From: JBDXHU01 sp039989475
GTDB taxonomy: Bacteria; Pseudomonadota; Gammaproteobacteria; Pseudomonadales; Halieaceae
DNA length: 64,000 nt
Assembly (NCBI GenBank): GCA_039989475.1
Contig: JBDXHU010000002.1
Location: forward strand, 868,001-932,000
Reading direction: 5' to 3'
The notes beneath the pieces were generated by a model that saw only the letters and a program-made list of their open reading frames with translations, was not told the DNA's origin and searched no databases. Of this stretch, positions 43,507-52,938 are shown one piece after another (positions within the stretch are counted from its first letter, which is position 1; the number at the start of each line of letters is the position of its first letter). The position numbers and the translations under genes are program-made.

Positions 43507-45801
43507 TTACCTGGGCAGTGCAATGGTGCGAATAATATCAATGCGATGGGCCAGCTCTCGAAAGTCCTGGCTGACCGCACGACGGCGCTCACCCCGGCGA
43601 CTGTCGCCAGCTTCAGTCAATCCCATATTCGCCATTAGCTTGTAACCATTCTGGAACAACAATTTGCCGATCGAGGCCTGGCTGCTGATACGTTGCTGCA
43701 ACAGTGCCTGCCTGCCATAGGCCAGCGCCTGGCTAACACACTCCTTCTCATCCAGTTGCGCGTCGTCGGCCTGCAAGGCCAACACATCGGCCACCACGCG
43801 ATAGGCCTCGACAAAATGCAGCAAGGTCGAGTGGGCTACCAGCGGCGTAAATTCCCCAACCATACGCTGGGCATAGGCTGGTTCCTCTGCCAGTTTCGTT
43901 TCCCACTCCGGGTCGTAATGGGCCAACTCGGCACGCACATCATCGCGGAATTGCTCGATAGGTGTGTAGAAAAACTCGAACTTGAACAGGTCACGCAGGT
44001 ACTCCGCTTCCTGCCAGAAGCTCTCCACCGAAGTTGAATTCTGTGCGCCCAACTTCATCAGGGCCAATTCCATAATGGCCTTGTTGACGAAATGGTGGAT
44101 GGTGGTATTGCGATAATAACTGGCGACACCGTGCTGGTCTGGCGCGATGGCGTATACCCTCTCCGGCCCGCCGTCGTAGCGCGTAATCAGGCCGTTGGCG
44201 ACCAGGGTATCGGCCAGCTCATTGAGCTGCTTTTCATTGGCCGGATCAAAGGTGCTGGTCATGCGGATAGAGCGGGCCCGCGCCCATTGAACCAGTGAAT
44301 GCATTTCCCGGATCAGTTCATCGCGGGTCAGGGCTCGCGGCGCCGCTCCCAGCAGAATCATGGTGGCCAGCGATGGCAGCGTAATCGGGGTCACTCGATT
44401 CACTTCAACCCCCACCTGGAATGCGACTTTCTGCAGCGCCAGGGTGTCGTCAGGCGAGGGCGCGGACTCCAGCACCACCGGCTCACCGAAGTCCATGTAG
44501 ATGCGTCCCAGCGGCTGGCGCAAGCCGCGCAAATAACCGATAAACCAGCGCAGGCTCTCGGGCTGCTTCTTGGCACCTGCCTGCTCGACAGCATAATCCG
44601 CCACATCGCCAATGAGGTCATAATTTATCGCAATCGGGATGATGTGCAGGTTTTTGGCATCGCCGGCGTGAGCAGCTTCAATGACATACTTGAGCAGCCC
44701 GTAGCGAGGTGGCATCAACTTACCTACCCGGGAGCGAGTACCCTCGAAAGCCCAGGTCAAGGGAAAACGCTTTTCCAACAGGTAACCGATATAACTGCGC
44801 AGGATGAATTTGTAGAGTGGATTGTCCTGAAAGCTGCGACGTATAAAAATCGCGCCGGCGCGCCGGGCCAGAAATCCGAGACCGCCGAAGGCCATGTTAA
44901 CGCCGCCGAGAATATGCGGCGCCGGGAAATCGTTACTGAACAGGGTCCAGTGCATGGCGAAGCCATCGACGTGGGTTTTATGTGTCCACAGCAAGGCGGT
45001 CGGATTGGCGCGGGTCAGCTGGCGAATGCGTTCCAGCCCCTGCTCGTCCACCACGACATTGGTCGCATAACCCAATGAAATGATCTTGCGATTGAGCATG
45101 CCCATCACATCCAGCCAGAAGGTGCGCGGGATCGAAATCAGCTCCTTCATGATCTCGCCGGATTCGCGTTGCAACTCGGCGATCGGCGTACCCTGCTCGG
45201 CGCTGATCTGCTGCAGGCCGGTCTTGTACTTCTGGCTGGCCTGCAGATTTTTGGCGACCTGCCGCGGCACTTTATAACGACCACCCTGCAATCGACGTTC
45301 GGCAATATCCAGGGCCAGTCCGGCCTGCCCCGCCACGTAGTCTGCCAATTGACCAGCGCTGGCTGTCTCACCACTGCTGTGGGCGAAGCGCTGGCGCAAT
45401 TCTTCCAGGCTGGCCCCCTCAGCGGCGATACAGTGGAGGCGCTCGGGATGCTTGCGCATTATTCGACGGGCTCGCATGGGGCCCGGTCGACGCGGATTCC
45501 CAAGCAACAGGTCACGCAGGCGCGGCACCGTGGTTTTTTCATCCAGCGAACTGGTCCAGACCACCCTGACCGGCACAATCACTGTGGTCGGCTCCACATT
45601 GAGTGCACGGCTGAGAGACTGGGTTGGGATTTTTTCCGGCGTGCGCGCGATTGGCACGATAACCTCATCGGACTGTGTCCTTGAGCCAGCTCCCTGCTCG
45701 GCCAGCCAATCGTGCAATAGCTCAGTCTCTACCCGATGGGCTGCATCGAGGATAAAAAGTACCTTCTGCTGCGGATCCGTCGGCCAGGGTATGGCGCTCA
45801 C
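43507..45801 (-). CDS. plsB: Glycerol-3-phosphate 1-O-acyltransferase, PlsB family
   Basis: 764 residues, GTG start at 45801. Acylates sn-glycerol 3-phosphate at position 1 at the inner membrane. Acyltransferase motif I is HKTHVD (residues 274-279, HX4D), block III LTWAFEGTRSRVGKL (EGTRSR at 353-358), with GAIFIRRSF as block II and IIPIAINYD as block IV. The N-terminal 270 residues and C-terminal 250 helical residues match PlsB size. In the lipid run it would use GpsA's product. Its start overlaps the HAD-PlsC stop (GTGA), which suggests coupled translation and a stoichiometric pair. Confidence 0.9.
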   Translation of the reverse strand: MSAIPWPTDPQQKVLFILDAAHRVETELLHDWLAEQGAGSRTQSDEVIVPIARTPEKIPTQSLSRALNVEPTTVIVPVRVVWTSSLDEKTTVPRLRDLLLGNPRRPGPMRARRIMRKHPERLHCIAAEGASLEELRQRFAHSSGETASAGQLADYVAGQAGLALDIAERRLQGGRYKVPRQVAKNLQASQKYKTGLQQISAEQGTPIAELQRESGEIMKELISIPRTFWLDVMGMLNRKIISLGYATNVVVDEQGLERIRQLTRANPTALLWTHKTHVDGFAMHWTLFSNDFPAPHILGGVNMAFGGLGFLARRAGAIFIRRSFQDNPLYKFILRSYIGYLLEKRFPLTWAFEGTRSRVGKLMPPRYGLLKYVIEAAHAGDAKNLHIIPIAINYDLIGDVADYAVEQAGAKKQPESLRWFIGYLRGLRQPLGRIYMDFGEPVVLESAPSPDDTLALQKVAFQVGVEVNRVTPITLPSLATMILLGAAPRALTRDELIREMHSLVQWARARSIRMTSTFDPANEKQLNELADTLVANGLITRYDGGPERVYAIAPDQHGVASYYRNTTIHHFVNKAIMELALMKLGAQNSTSVESFWQEAEYLRDLFKFEFFYTPIEQFRDDVRAELAHYDPEWETKLAEEPAYAQRMVGEFTPLVAHSTLLHFVEAYRVVADVLALQADDAQLDEKECVSQALAYGRQALLQQRISSQASIGKLLFQNGYKLMANMGLTEAGDSRRGERRRAVSQDFRELAHRIDIIRTIALPR

Positions 45802-47402
45802 TGGCTCTTGCCCTCTCTGTCAGCGGCAGATCGGGGCTTGGCTTTGGGCCTGGTTTTCGCCTTGGCTTTGGGTTTTGCTTTGGGTTTTGCTTTCGACTTT
45901 GCTTTAGCCTTGGGCTTGGCCTTGCTCTTGGCCTTCGCCTTGGCCTTGGGCCCGGATTTCGCTTTATCGGCTGTGGCGTCCTGGCCCAGCGCTCGCAGGA
46001 ACATGCCGCGCACGTCCGCCACATGCTCATTCAGTTTAGCCACTGTCCACTCGCTGGTATCCACCGGCGGCAGCACCTCCACTTCGACAGTTGCCGGGCG
46101 AAAGATAAAGTCCCCTTTCGGCGCAACATCGAGAGCGTTGTGAATAACGATGGGGATCATGGGCACGCCGGCCTGCATAGCCAGGTGGAAAGCGCCTTTT
46201 TTGAAGGCCGCGAGCTTCGGCGTCACCGTGCGCGTGCCCTCTGGCGCAAGCAATACCGATTTGCCGTCTATACGCATGACATCAACCAGTGGCTGCATGG
46301 CATCAATCGCACTGGCGGCATTGGCCCGGTCAATCAAGACCACGCCACCGAGCTCCATCACCCGACCGATGACCGGTATCTTGCGAATTTCCTTTTTACC
46401 AACACCGGCGATATCCCGCCGCACCAGGCTTGCGGCTATGACCACATCGGCCTTGCTCTGGTGATTGAACACGAACACCGCGGGGCGGTGCGACCACAGG
46501 TGCTCTTCGCCTTTCACCTCCATATTCAAACCAATCAGGGCACTGGCGGTATCGGCGAACAATGAGAATGAGAAGTTCTGGGCGCTGCGCCGTGAGCCTG
46601 TCAGGGCCCAGATCGGCAAACCGGCGGCGAAGGATGTCACCAGGCTGCCCGTGGCTGCCAGCGATCGCGCCCAGTCCATCATTCCGGGTCGCCCGCGGCT
46701 GGCAAAGCGACGCACCGGCCAACCCTCGCGCTCGGCGATCGCGGTCAATTTGCGATTCGGGTTGAGTGGACGCGGCTTACCGACCCGCTCCAGCAATTCC
46801 AGGTCGTCGTCACTGTCTGAGTAGAAGAAGGTCTGCTCAAGGTCGACACCGTGATCTTCAGCCAGTGATTCCGCCGCCATTACCTTGCCGGGGCCAAAAC
46901 AGGTGGGACGCACTATGCCGCCGGTCAGAACACCATCCTCGACCTCAAGACGGGTGCACATGACGTGTTCTATATTCAGCTTTCGCGCCGCCGGCTCTAC
47001 CTGGTAAGGCGTGGCAGAGGAAATAATCGCCACCGTATGCCCTTTCTTCAGGTGCGCGTTAATCAAGGCTCGCGACTCCGGGTAGATCAGCTTGGCAATA
47101 TGCTTTTCAAACAACTCCTCGCCAAATTCTACGTAGCTTTCCTCGGTGACGCCGCGCATGAATTGCGAGGTCACCACCATCATGCCGGAGAAGCCCATAT
47201 TGCCAAGACCAAAGCTGGTCATGGCCGCGGCCAACTCAACAAATTCCCGCGGTGCCAATTGGCCCCGCTTAACCTGCTCGCGAATAAAGGCCACCGCCGA
47301 GTAGCCGTAAATCACGGTGCCGTCGAAATCAAAGAAAGCCCCAACCTGGGGGCCATCGGCCGACTGTTCTACCTCCGCAATAACATCTTTATGTAGCGCC
47401 AT
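45798..47402 (-). CDS. HAD-IB phosphatase fused to 1-acylglycerol-3-phosphate acyltransferase with Lys-rich tail
   Basis: 534 residues. N-terminal HAD-IB phosphatase (residues about 18-240): DFDGT at 25-29, a Ser/Thr motif II in AIISSATP, and motif IV SDSDDD (195-200). C-terminal PlsC domain: HQSKAD (314-319) as HX4D and EGTR (388-391). Residues about 479-534 are an unusual low-complexity tail of K, A, P and S, with blocks like KAKAKSKAKPKAK. Together these domains could make phosphatidate from lysophosphatidate and dephosphorylate it to diacylglycerol, or act in turnover. The same fusion architecture is known for mycobacterial PlsC Rv2483c. First gene of the coupled acyltransferase pair. Confidence 0.9.
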   Translation of the reverse strand: MALHKDVIAEVEQSADGPQVGAFFDFDGTVIYGYSAVAFIREQVKRGQLAPREFVELAAAMTSFGLGNMGFSGMMVVTSQFMRGVTEESYVEFGEELFEKHIAKLIYPESRALINAHLKKGHTVAIISSATPYQVEPAARKLNIEHVMCTRLEVEDGVLTGGIVRPTCFGPGKVMAAESLAEDHGVDLEQTFFYSDSDDDLELLERVGKPRPLNPNRKLTAIAEREGWPVRRFASRGRPGMMDWARSLAATGSLVTSFAAGLPIWALTGSRRSAQNFSFSLFADTASALIGLNMEVKGEEHLWSHRPAVFVFNHQSKADVVIAASLVRRDIAGVGKKEIRKIPVIGRVMELGGVVLIDRANAASAIDAMQPLVDVMRIDGKSVLLAPEGTRTVTPKLAAFKKGAFHLAMQAGVPMIPIVIHNALDVAPKGDFIFRPATVEVEVLPPVDTSEWTVAKLNEHVADVRGMFLRALGQDATADKAKSGPKAKAKAKSKAKPKAKAKSKAKPKAKPKAKAKTRPKAKPRSAADREGKSQ

Positions 47403-47498
47403 AAGCCGTCTCTGTTAAGCCTTTATGAAGTGTAGACCAAAGACGGAAGGTACCGCCTGCAGCCGCGTCGAACAAGGGGTTGGAGCTAATTGATGTGG

Positions 47499-48161
47499 CT
47501 AATTATCGCCGGCCAGCAGCTTGTCCAGCATGCGGCCAAAAGCCTCGGCTTCCTGCGCACCCTGAACCATGTATTGCTCATTGATAACGAAGGTAGGCAC
47601 CGCCTGTATACCCTGCTCGACCCACTGGCGCTGGTCCTCGCGCACAGACTGGGCATATCGGGCTTCACTCAACACCTCAGCCGCCTCTTCCCGCGACAAG
47701 CCGGTGGACTCCACCACATCGAGCAGCACTTCAGTATCACTGACATCCCGGCCGTCGGTGAAAAACGCCGCAAACAGGGCTTCCTTGAGTTCGGTTTGCA
47801 GGCCCTTTTCGCCAGCCCAGTGCAGTAGTTGATGGGCGCGGAAGGTATTGACCATCTTCATTTCGTCGCCATAGTTGAACTGGAATCCCAGTGACTCACC
47901 CAGCTCGGTCAGGCGCTGACGCGCACCCCGGCTCTGTTCTGGCGTGGATCCGTATTTCTGGGCCAGGTGTTCACGCAGGTTCTGCCCTTCCGGCGGCATC
48001 TGCGGATTCAGCTCAAAGGCGTGCCAGTGCAAGTCCAGTGCGATCTTGTCAGCGCGCTCGGCCAGCGCCTTCTCGAACTGGCGGTAACCAATAATGCACC
48101 AGGGACAGACCACGTCTGAGACCAGGTCAATACGCAGTGGCATGGGTTCAGTGCTGCTCAT
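47499..48161 (-). CDS. DsbA family oxidoreductase (FrnE-like)
   Basis: 220 residues with no signal peptide, so it is cytosolic. Thioredoxin fold with an inserted helical domain: active site CPWC (residues 19-22 of DVVCPWCIIGYRQFEKAL). FELNPQMPPEG and the AVPTFVINEQYMVQGAQ cis-Pro loop are typical of the FrnE/2-hydroxychromene isomerase-like group. It acts as a dithiol oxidase/isomerase in some bacteria. Gap of 13 bp to kbl on the same strand, so it may belong to the kbl-tdh transcript. Confidence 0.88.
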   Translation of the reverse strand: MSSTEPMPLRIDLVSDVVCPWCIIGYRQFEKALAERADKIALDLHWHAFELNPQMPPEGQNLREHLAQKYGSTPEQSRGARQRLTELGESLGFQFNYGDEMKMVNTFRAHQLLHWAGEKGLQTELKEALFAAFFTDGRDVSDTEVLLDVVESTGLSREEAAEVLSEARYAQSVREDQRQWVEQGIQAVPTFVINEQYMVQGAQEAEAFGRMLDKLLAGDN

Positions 48162-48173
48162 CAGTCTTTCTTC

Positions 48174-49373
48174 CTATATACCCAGCTCAGACTTTACCCG
48201 GCCAAAGGCTTCTATGGCCAGCGCCAGGTCATCATCTGTTAACGCGGCGCTCATTTGCGTGCGTATGCGTGCCTTGCCACGGGGTACCACCGGGAAAGAA
48301 AACGCCACCACGTACACGCCCAGTTTCAACATCTCGTCGGCAAAGCGCGCCGCCAGCGCTGCATCATGTAACATCACCGGTACAATCGGGTGCTCACCCG
48401 GCAGCAGTTCAAAGCCCTGCTGTTCCAGTCCCTCGCGAAAGGTCGCGGTATTGCTGCGCAGGCGATCACGCAATTCGCTGGACTCACTGACCAACTCTAT
48501 TGCCTTGATGGCACCGGCCACAACCGGCGGTGCGACAGTATTGGAAAACAGGTAGGGACGCGAGCGCTGCCGCAGCAGGTCGACCATTTCCTTGCGTGCG
48601 CTGGTGTAGCCACCGCTGGCACCACCCAGCGCCTTGCCCAGCGTGCCGGTGATGATATCCACCCTGTCCATACAGCCACGGAACTCGTGGGTGCCCTTGC
48701 CGCCGGCACCGACAAAGCCGGTCGCATGACAGTCGTCGAAATGTACCAGGGCATTGTATTTGTCAGCCAGGTCGCAGATTTCATCGAGCCTGGCGATATA
48801 GCCATCCATTGAAAATACACCGTCGGTGGTAATCAGCTTGAAGCGCGCACCGGCGGCATCGGCGGCCTGCAACTGTGCTTCCAGGTCGCCCATATCGCTA
48901 TTCTTGTAGCGGTAGCGCTGAGCCTTGCTGAGGCGTACGCCGTCGATGATGCTGGCATGGTTCAACTCGTCGGATATCACCGCATCCTCGGCACCCAGCA
49001 AGGTCTCGAACAGGCCGCCGTTGGCATCGAAGCAGGAAGGATAAAGAATAGTGTCCTCGGCGCCGAGGAAGTCACTGAGTGTTTGCTCCAATTGCTTGTG
49101 CAGGGTCTGGGTGCCACAGATGAAGCGCACCGAGGCCATACCATAGCCCCATTCCTCCAGGCCCACCCTGGCGGCGGAGTTCACCTCCGGGTGCTGGGCC
49201 AGGCCCAGGTAGTTATTGGCGCAGAGATTGAGCACTTCCACCGCATCACCATTGGCGTTGACGCTGACATGGGCGCTCTGCGGTGTGGTGATCAAACGCT
49301 CGTGCTTGTAAAGCCCGGCCTCTTCAATCGAGCGCAACTCTTCTCCGAGGAAATCCTGAAATTGTCCGTACAT
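48174..49373 (-). CDS. kbl: Glycine C-acetyltransferase (2-amino-3-ketobutyrate CoA ligase)
   Basis: 399 residues. PLP enzyme that splits 2-amino-3-oxobutyrate with CoA to glycine and acetyl-CoA, the second step of threonine breakdown. Alpha-oxoamine synthase fold: ANNYLGLAQHPE, VRFICGTQTLHKQLE, the SHA-like NHASIIDG and DDCHATGF segments and the PLP-Lys in GTLGKALGGASGG. Directly follows tdh (gap 17 bp), as in Escherichia coli kbl-tdh but in the order tdh first. Confidence 0.96.
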   Translation of the reverse strand: MYGQFQDFLGEELRSIEEAGLYKHERLITTPQSAHVSVNANGDAVEVLNLCANNYLGLAQHPEVNSAARVGLEEWGYGMASVRFICGTQTLHKQLEQTLSDFLGAEDTILYPSCFDANGGLFETLLGAEDAVISDELNHASIIDGVRLSKAQRYRYKNSDMGDLEAQLQAADAAGARFKLITTDGVFSMDGYIARLDEICDLADKYNALVHFDDCHATGFVGAGGKGTHEFRGCMDRVDIITGTLGKALGGASGGYTSARKEMVDLLRQRSRPYLFSNTVAPPVVAGAIKAIELVSESSELRDRLRSNTATFREGLEQQGFELLPGEHPIVPVMLHDAALAARFADEMLKLGVYVVAFSFPVVPRGKARIRTQMSAALTDDDLALAIEAFGRVKSELGI

Positions 49374-49390
49374 GTACTCTTCCTCTTCGA

Positions 49391-50416
49391 TTATTCCCAG
49401 TTCAAGACGACTTTACTGGCGTCACCGGAGTTCATGGCGTCGAAGCCCTGCTGAAAATCTGTATAGGGCAAGCGGTGGGTAATGATCGGTGAGATATCCA
49501 GGCCAGATTCAATCATCACTGACATCTTGTACCAGGTCTCGTAGATCTCGCGCCCATAAATACCCTTGATGGTTAGCATATTAAAAATCACCAGGTTCCA
49601 GTCGATGGCCGTCTCCTCGCCGGGAATACCCAACATCGAGACTTTGCCGCCATGACACATGCTGGCCAGCAAGTCCTTGAAGGCGGAGGGGTTGCCAGAC
49701 ATTTCCAGACCCACATCGAAGCCCTCGGCCATACCCAGTTGCTGCTGCACATCTGCAATGCTTTCCTTGCTGACATCGACGGTGCGGGTTGCACCCAGGG
49801 TTTTCGCCAGTTCCAGCCGAGAGGGGTTCACATCAGTAATCACCACATTGCGTGCACCGGCATGTCGACACACTGCGGCGGCCATGGCACCAATCGGCCC
49901 GGCACCGGTGATCAAAACATCTTCCCCCAGCAGGTCCCACTGCAGCGCTGTGTGTACAGCATTACCCAGGGGATCAAACAGCGAGGCCACATCCAGGTCT
50001 ATACCGGGTCGGTGTTCCCAGACATTCGACATGGGCAGGGCCAGGTATTCAGCAAACGCGCCAGGACTGTCAACGCCGATGCCACTGGTCTGGTTACACA
50101 GGTGGCGGCGCCCTGCCATGCAGTTGCGGCAGCGACCGCAGACCAGGTGTCCTTCGCCGGACACTATTTGTCCAGGGTGCCAATCGTTGACATTGGAACC
50201 GACCTCGACAATCTCGCCAACAAACTCATGGCCGACCACCATCGGCACCGGGATGGTTTTCTGCGCCCAGGCATCCCAGTTATAGATATGCATGTCGGTA
50301 CCACAGATGGCGGTGCGCTTGATTTTCACCAGCACATCATTGATACCGGGTTCCGGCTCTGGCACATCTTCCAGCCAGATACCGACCCTTGCTTCTCTCT
50401 TTACCAGCGCTTTCAT
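49391..50416 (-). CDS. tdh: L-threonine 3-dehydrogenase
   Basis: 341 residues, zinc-dependent medium-chain dehydrogenase. Oxidises threonine with NAD+ to 2-amino-3-oxobutyrate, which Kbl then cleaves. Catalytic zinc site: ICGTDMHIYNWD and VVGHEFVGEI; structural zinc: CGRCRNCMAGRRHLC. The nucleotide-binding site is GAGPIGAMAAAVCRHAG. The tdh/kbl pair feeds threonine carbon to glycine and acetyl-CoA. Divergent from the SGNH esterase gene with about 50 bp between them. Confidence 0.97.
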   Translation of the reverse strand: MKALVKREARVGIWLEDVPEPEPGINDVLVKIKRTAICGTDMHIYNWDAWAQKTIPVPMVVGHEFVGEIVEVGSNVNDWHPGQIVSGEGHLVCGRCRNCMAGRRHLCNQTSGIGVDSPGAFAEYLALPMSNVWEHRPGIDLDVASLFDPLGNAVHTALQWDLLGEDVLITGAGPIGAMAAAVCRHAGARNVVITDVNPSRLELAKTLGATRTVDVSKESIADVQQQLGMAEGFDVGLEMSGNPSAFKDLLASMCHGGKVSMLGIPGEETAIDWNLVIFNMLTIKGIYGREIYETWYKMSVMIESGLDISPIITHRLPYTDFQQGFDAMNSGDASKVVLNWE

Positions 50417-50466
50417 AAGAACTTACTATAGATGAAATTCCCCGGCATATTGGGATCGCGGTTTCA

Positions 50467-51198
50467 ATGATGCAAGCCTTATTTCCCCAACACAGTGCTC
50501 AGAAGCCTTTAGATCGCCTGGCTGGCAGGCCGGGAGCATCAGCTTCGTGCATAAGGGGCGCTGCCCGCTTTAGCAGGCTACTGAGATGCTTGTCAGGCCT
50601 GGTGCTGGCCACGCTACTCTGTGCCTGTGGCAGCGACCCGGGCTATTCCAGCCTGCCAGCCGGCAGCAGCGTGCTGGCCTTCGGTGACAGCGTGACTTAC
50701 GGCACCGGGGCTGGAGCCGGGCAGGATTACCCGACACTGCTGGCCCAGGCCACGGGCTGGAATATCGTCAATGCAGGCATTCCCGGCGATACCGCCCGTG
50801 AGGCCAAAACCCGCCTGCCAGCCCTGTTGCAACAACATCGGCCGGCACTCGTGATCGTGGAGCTGGGCGGTAACGATTTCCTGCGCAAAAGACCGGCCGC
50901 CCAGGTAAAAGCGGACCTGCACAACATCATTACACAAAGCCAGGACTCCGGTGCGATTACGGCCGTGATAGCGGTGCCACGCCTGTCCCTGTTGCGGGCA
51001 GGGATCGGCGCCCTCAGCGACGCCGACATCTATGCCGAACTGGCTACTGAAACCGGCGTGTTGTTATTGGCCGATAGTTTTTCCGCTGTGCTCTCCGACG
51101 AGCAGCTGCGCGCTGACCCGGTACATCCCAACGCCCGCGGCTACCAGGTTTTGAGTGAGGGAGTGCTGGAGGGCTTGCGCGAGGCCGGATTGCTATGA
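50467..51198 (+). CDS. SGNH-hydrolase lipoprotein (TesA/arylesterase-like)
   Basis: 243 residues. Long basic n-region, then LSGLVLATLLCAC with a lipobox-like LCAC, so it is probably lipidated near residue 54 (start at the first ATG or a downstream codon is uncertain). SGNH motifs: block I AFGDSVTYG, block II NAGIPGDT, block III VIVELGGNDFLR and block V DPVHPNARGY with catalytic Asp-His. This is the pattern of TesA-type lysophospholipase/arylesterase. The 3' end overlaps the convergent GST gene by 6 nt. Confidence 0.86.
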   Translation: MMQALFPQHSAQKPLDRLAGRPGASASCIRGAARFSRLLRCLSGLVLATLLCACGSDPGYSSLPAGSSVLAFGDSVTYGTGAGAGQDYPTLLAQATGWNIVNAGIPGDTAREAKTRLPALLQQHRPALVIVELGGNDFLRKRPAAQVKADLHNIITQSQDSGAITAVIAVPRLSLLRAGIGALSDADIYAELATETGVLLLADSFSAVLSDEQLRADPVHPNARGYQVLSEGVLEGLREAGLL

Positions 51199-52107
51199 TG
51201 GGACCAGCGTGAAGCCCTGTGCCGGGAAATGCACATGTACCCGCCCCGCCACCTCGCTGTCACGGGCGATAATGATGCGGCTGTCGGAAACACCAACCAG
51301 GGTGCCACCAGTCGAATCCAGCGCATAGTCATCCGGTTGCACGCTTACTTGCTCACCAATTAGCGCATCAACAGTCATTGCGGCAGGGATCTCGCGTGGC
51401 TCCGCGTGCCGCGCCGCCGCAAAAGCCTGCTCCACACTCAACTCATCACTGCGGGCATGGCCAAATGCCGATATTCGTTCATACCAGGCCAGCAGCTGCG
51501 GTAGATGTGCTGGCAGGGGCAGCTCGCCCACCACGTGCTGAAACCACAAGGTGTGGTAAGCGGCAAAGTCAGTGTGGCTGGGGCTGTCACCGAACAGGAA
51601 CAATGCGGACCCAGACAGCTGCGCCTCCAGTTGTTCCAGATGACGTTCAAACACCGCTGCCGCCTGTTGCGGCGACATCGGCCTGGTCTTAGCCGCACGG
51701 GCCATGCCGGCGCGGTCAAAGATAAAGCGCACTGCCTTGCGCACACCCAGCTTGCGAAACAACTGGCTGAGGATCTTGCGCGCCGGGATGGATGCGACAC
51801 AGGCCCAGAACACGTCGCCTTCCAGGGCCGCGTCGAAACCCAGTGCGGCCTCATCACAATGGCCTGGATCCAGCGCAGGCATGGCCGCCAGGGTCGCAAT
51901 CTCGGCGCTGATCAGGCGCGTATCGCAAAAAATATCAGCCCCCTGCTGCGCCACTGGAATGCGCCGGTAGCCCCCGGCCAGGGGATCAACACCTGGACGT
52001 GGCGGCATCTCTGGCGCAATCGTCGACTGCCAGTTGATGCCCGTATAGCCAAGCATCAGTCGAATCTTCTCCGAGAAGGGCGACATCGGGTAGTGGTGCA
52101 GGATCAT
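51193..52107 (-). CDS. Glutathione S-transferase family protein with extra C-terminal domain
   Basis: 304 residues. GST N-terminal domain (HHYPMSPFSEKIRLMLGYTG, with RRIPVAQQGADIFCDT as the glutathione site) and helical C-terminal domain to about residue 220. An added about 80-residue beta-rich domain follows, including ALIGEQVSVQPDDYALDSTG and VAGRVHVHFPAQGF; I cannot assign it. The start overlaps the crotonase gene's stop (ATGA), so the GST, crotonase and acyl-CoA ligase form one transcription unit. Substrate unknown. Confidence 0.84.
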   Translation of the reverse strand: MILHHYPMSPFSEKIRLMLGYTGINWQSTIAPEMPPRPGVDPLAGGYRRIPVAQQGADIFCDTRLISAEIATLAAMPALDPGHCDEAALGFDAALEGDVFWACVASIPARKILSQLFRKLGVRKAVRFIFDRAGMARAAKTRPMSPQQAAAVFERHLEQLEAQLSGSALFLFGDSPSHTDFAAYHTLWFQHVVGELPLPAHLPQLLAWYERISAFGHARSDELSVEQAFAAARHAEPREIPAAMTVDALIGEQVSVQPDDYALDSTGGTLVGVSDSRIIIARDSEVAGRVHVHFPAQGFTLVPS

Positions 52108-52910
52108 GCGTATTTGGCCGGGCGCTGCTCCAGCTCCGCCATCACCGCCTCAACCTGGTTGGGCGTAGCGATGATGGCATCCTGCTCCCTGGACTCATGC
52201 AGTAAACCCTCCTCGGCCGACAGATAGCTGGCATTATTCAAAAGGCGCTTGTCGGCGCGGATGGCATCCGGGTTGCGGCCGGCGATTTCCCTTGCCGTGG
52301 CCATAGCGGCCTCCAGTGGGTCCTCCACAACACGGGTGACCAGACCGTATTCCAGCGCCTCCCCGGCAGAGAATATGCGGCCAGTATAGGTAAGCTCCCG
52401 CAGCACATCATCGCGCACCAGGTGTCGCATCAACTGGGTGCCGGCCATATCCGGCACCAGGCCCCACTTGATTTCCATCACCGAGAATCGGGTATCCGCC
52501 GAGGCGTAACGAATATCGGCACCGAGGGCGACCTGGAATCCGCCGCCAAAAGCGACTCCATGCACGGCGGCAATAACCGGCACCGGCAACTCGCGCCACA
52601 TCCAGGCCGCATGCTGGGGCTTGTTGGCAACGCCATGGGTGCGCGTTTCCAGTTTTTGACTGGCGACATCACCGCTGGCGCCGTCGGCCATAGCGGCAAA
52701 ATTGGACATATCCAGGCCGGCACAGAAGGCCTTGCCCTCGGCTGACAGCACCACCACCCGCACCGAGTCGTCAGCACGCAGCTTCTCACCTACCTCGATG
52801 ATGGCATCAAACATCTGGCTGTCCAGCGCATTCATCTTGTCACTGCGCACCAGTCGCACATGGGCGATGCCCTCCTCAACAGCGAGGGTAATTCGATCTT
52901 GCATACTCAT
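52104..52910 (-). CDS. Crotonase superfamily protein
   Basis: 268 residues, enoyl-CoA hydratase/isomerase fold. Oxyanion-hole segments KAFCAGLDMSNF and HGVAFGGGFQVALGADI are intact. The catalytic pair differs from hydratases: the first Glu position (GGGFQ) is Gln, while the second Glu is kept in FSVMEIKWGLVPD. One Glu points to isomerase, hydrolase or another crotonase reaction rather than plain hydration. Member of a GST-crotonase-acyl-CoA ligase transcript, overlapping the GST start. Confidence 0.88.
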   Translation of the reverse strand: MSMQDRITLAVEEGIAHVRLVRSDKMNALDSQMFDAIIEVGEKLRADDSVRVVVLSAEGKAFCAGLDMSNFAAMADGASGDVASQKLETRTHGVANKPQHAAWMWRELPVPVIAAVHGVAFGGGFQVALGADIRYASADTRFSVMEIKWGLVPDMAGTQLMRHLVRDDVLRELTYTGRIFSAGEALEYGLVTRVVEDPLEAAMATAREIAGRNPDAIRADKRLLNNASYLSAEEGLLHESREQDAIIATPNQVEAVMAELEQRPAKYA

Positions 52911-52938
52911 AGTCTGGCGCCTCTGCGCGCGTTCAATT

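Noticed and set aside
44299..45078. 259-codon frame antisense to the PlsB-type gene
   Set aside because: PlsB motifs are intact on the other strand; no homology seen in this frame.
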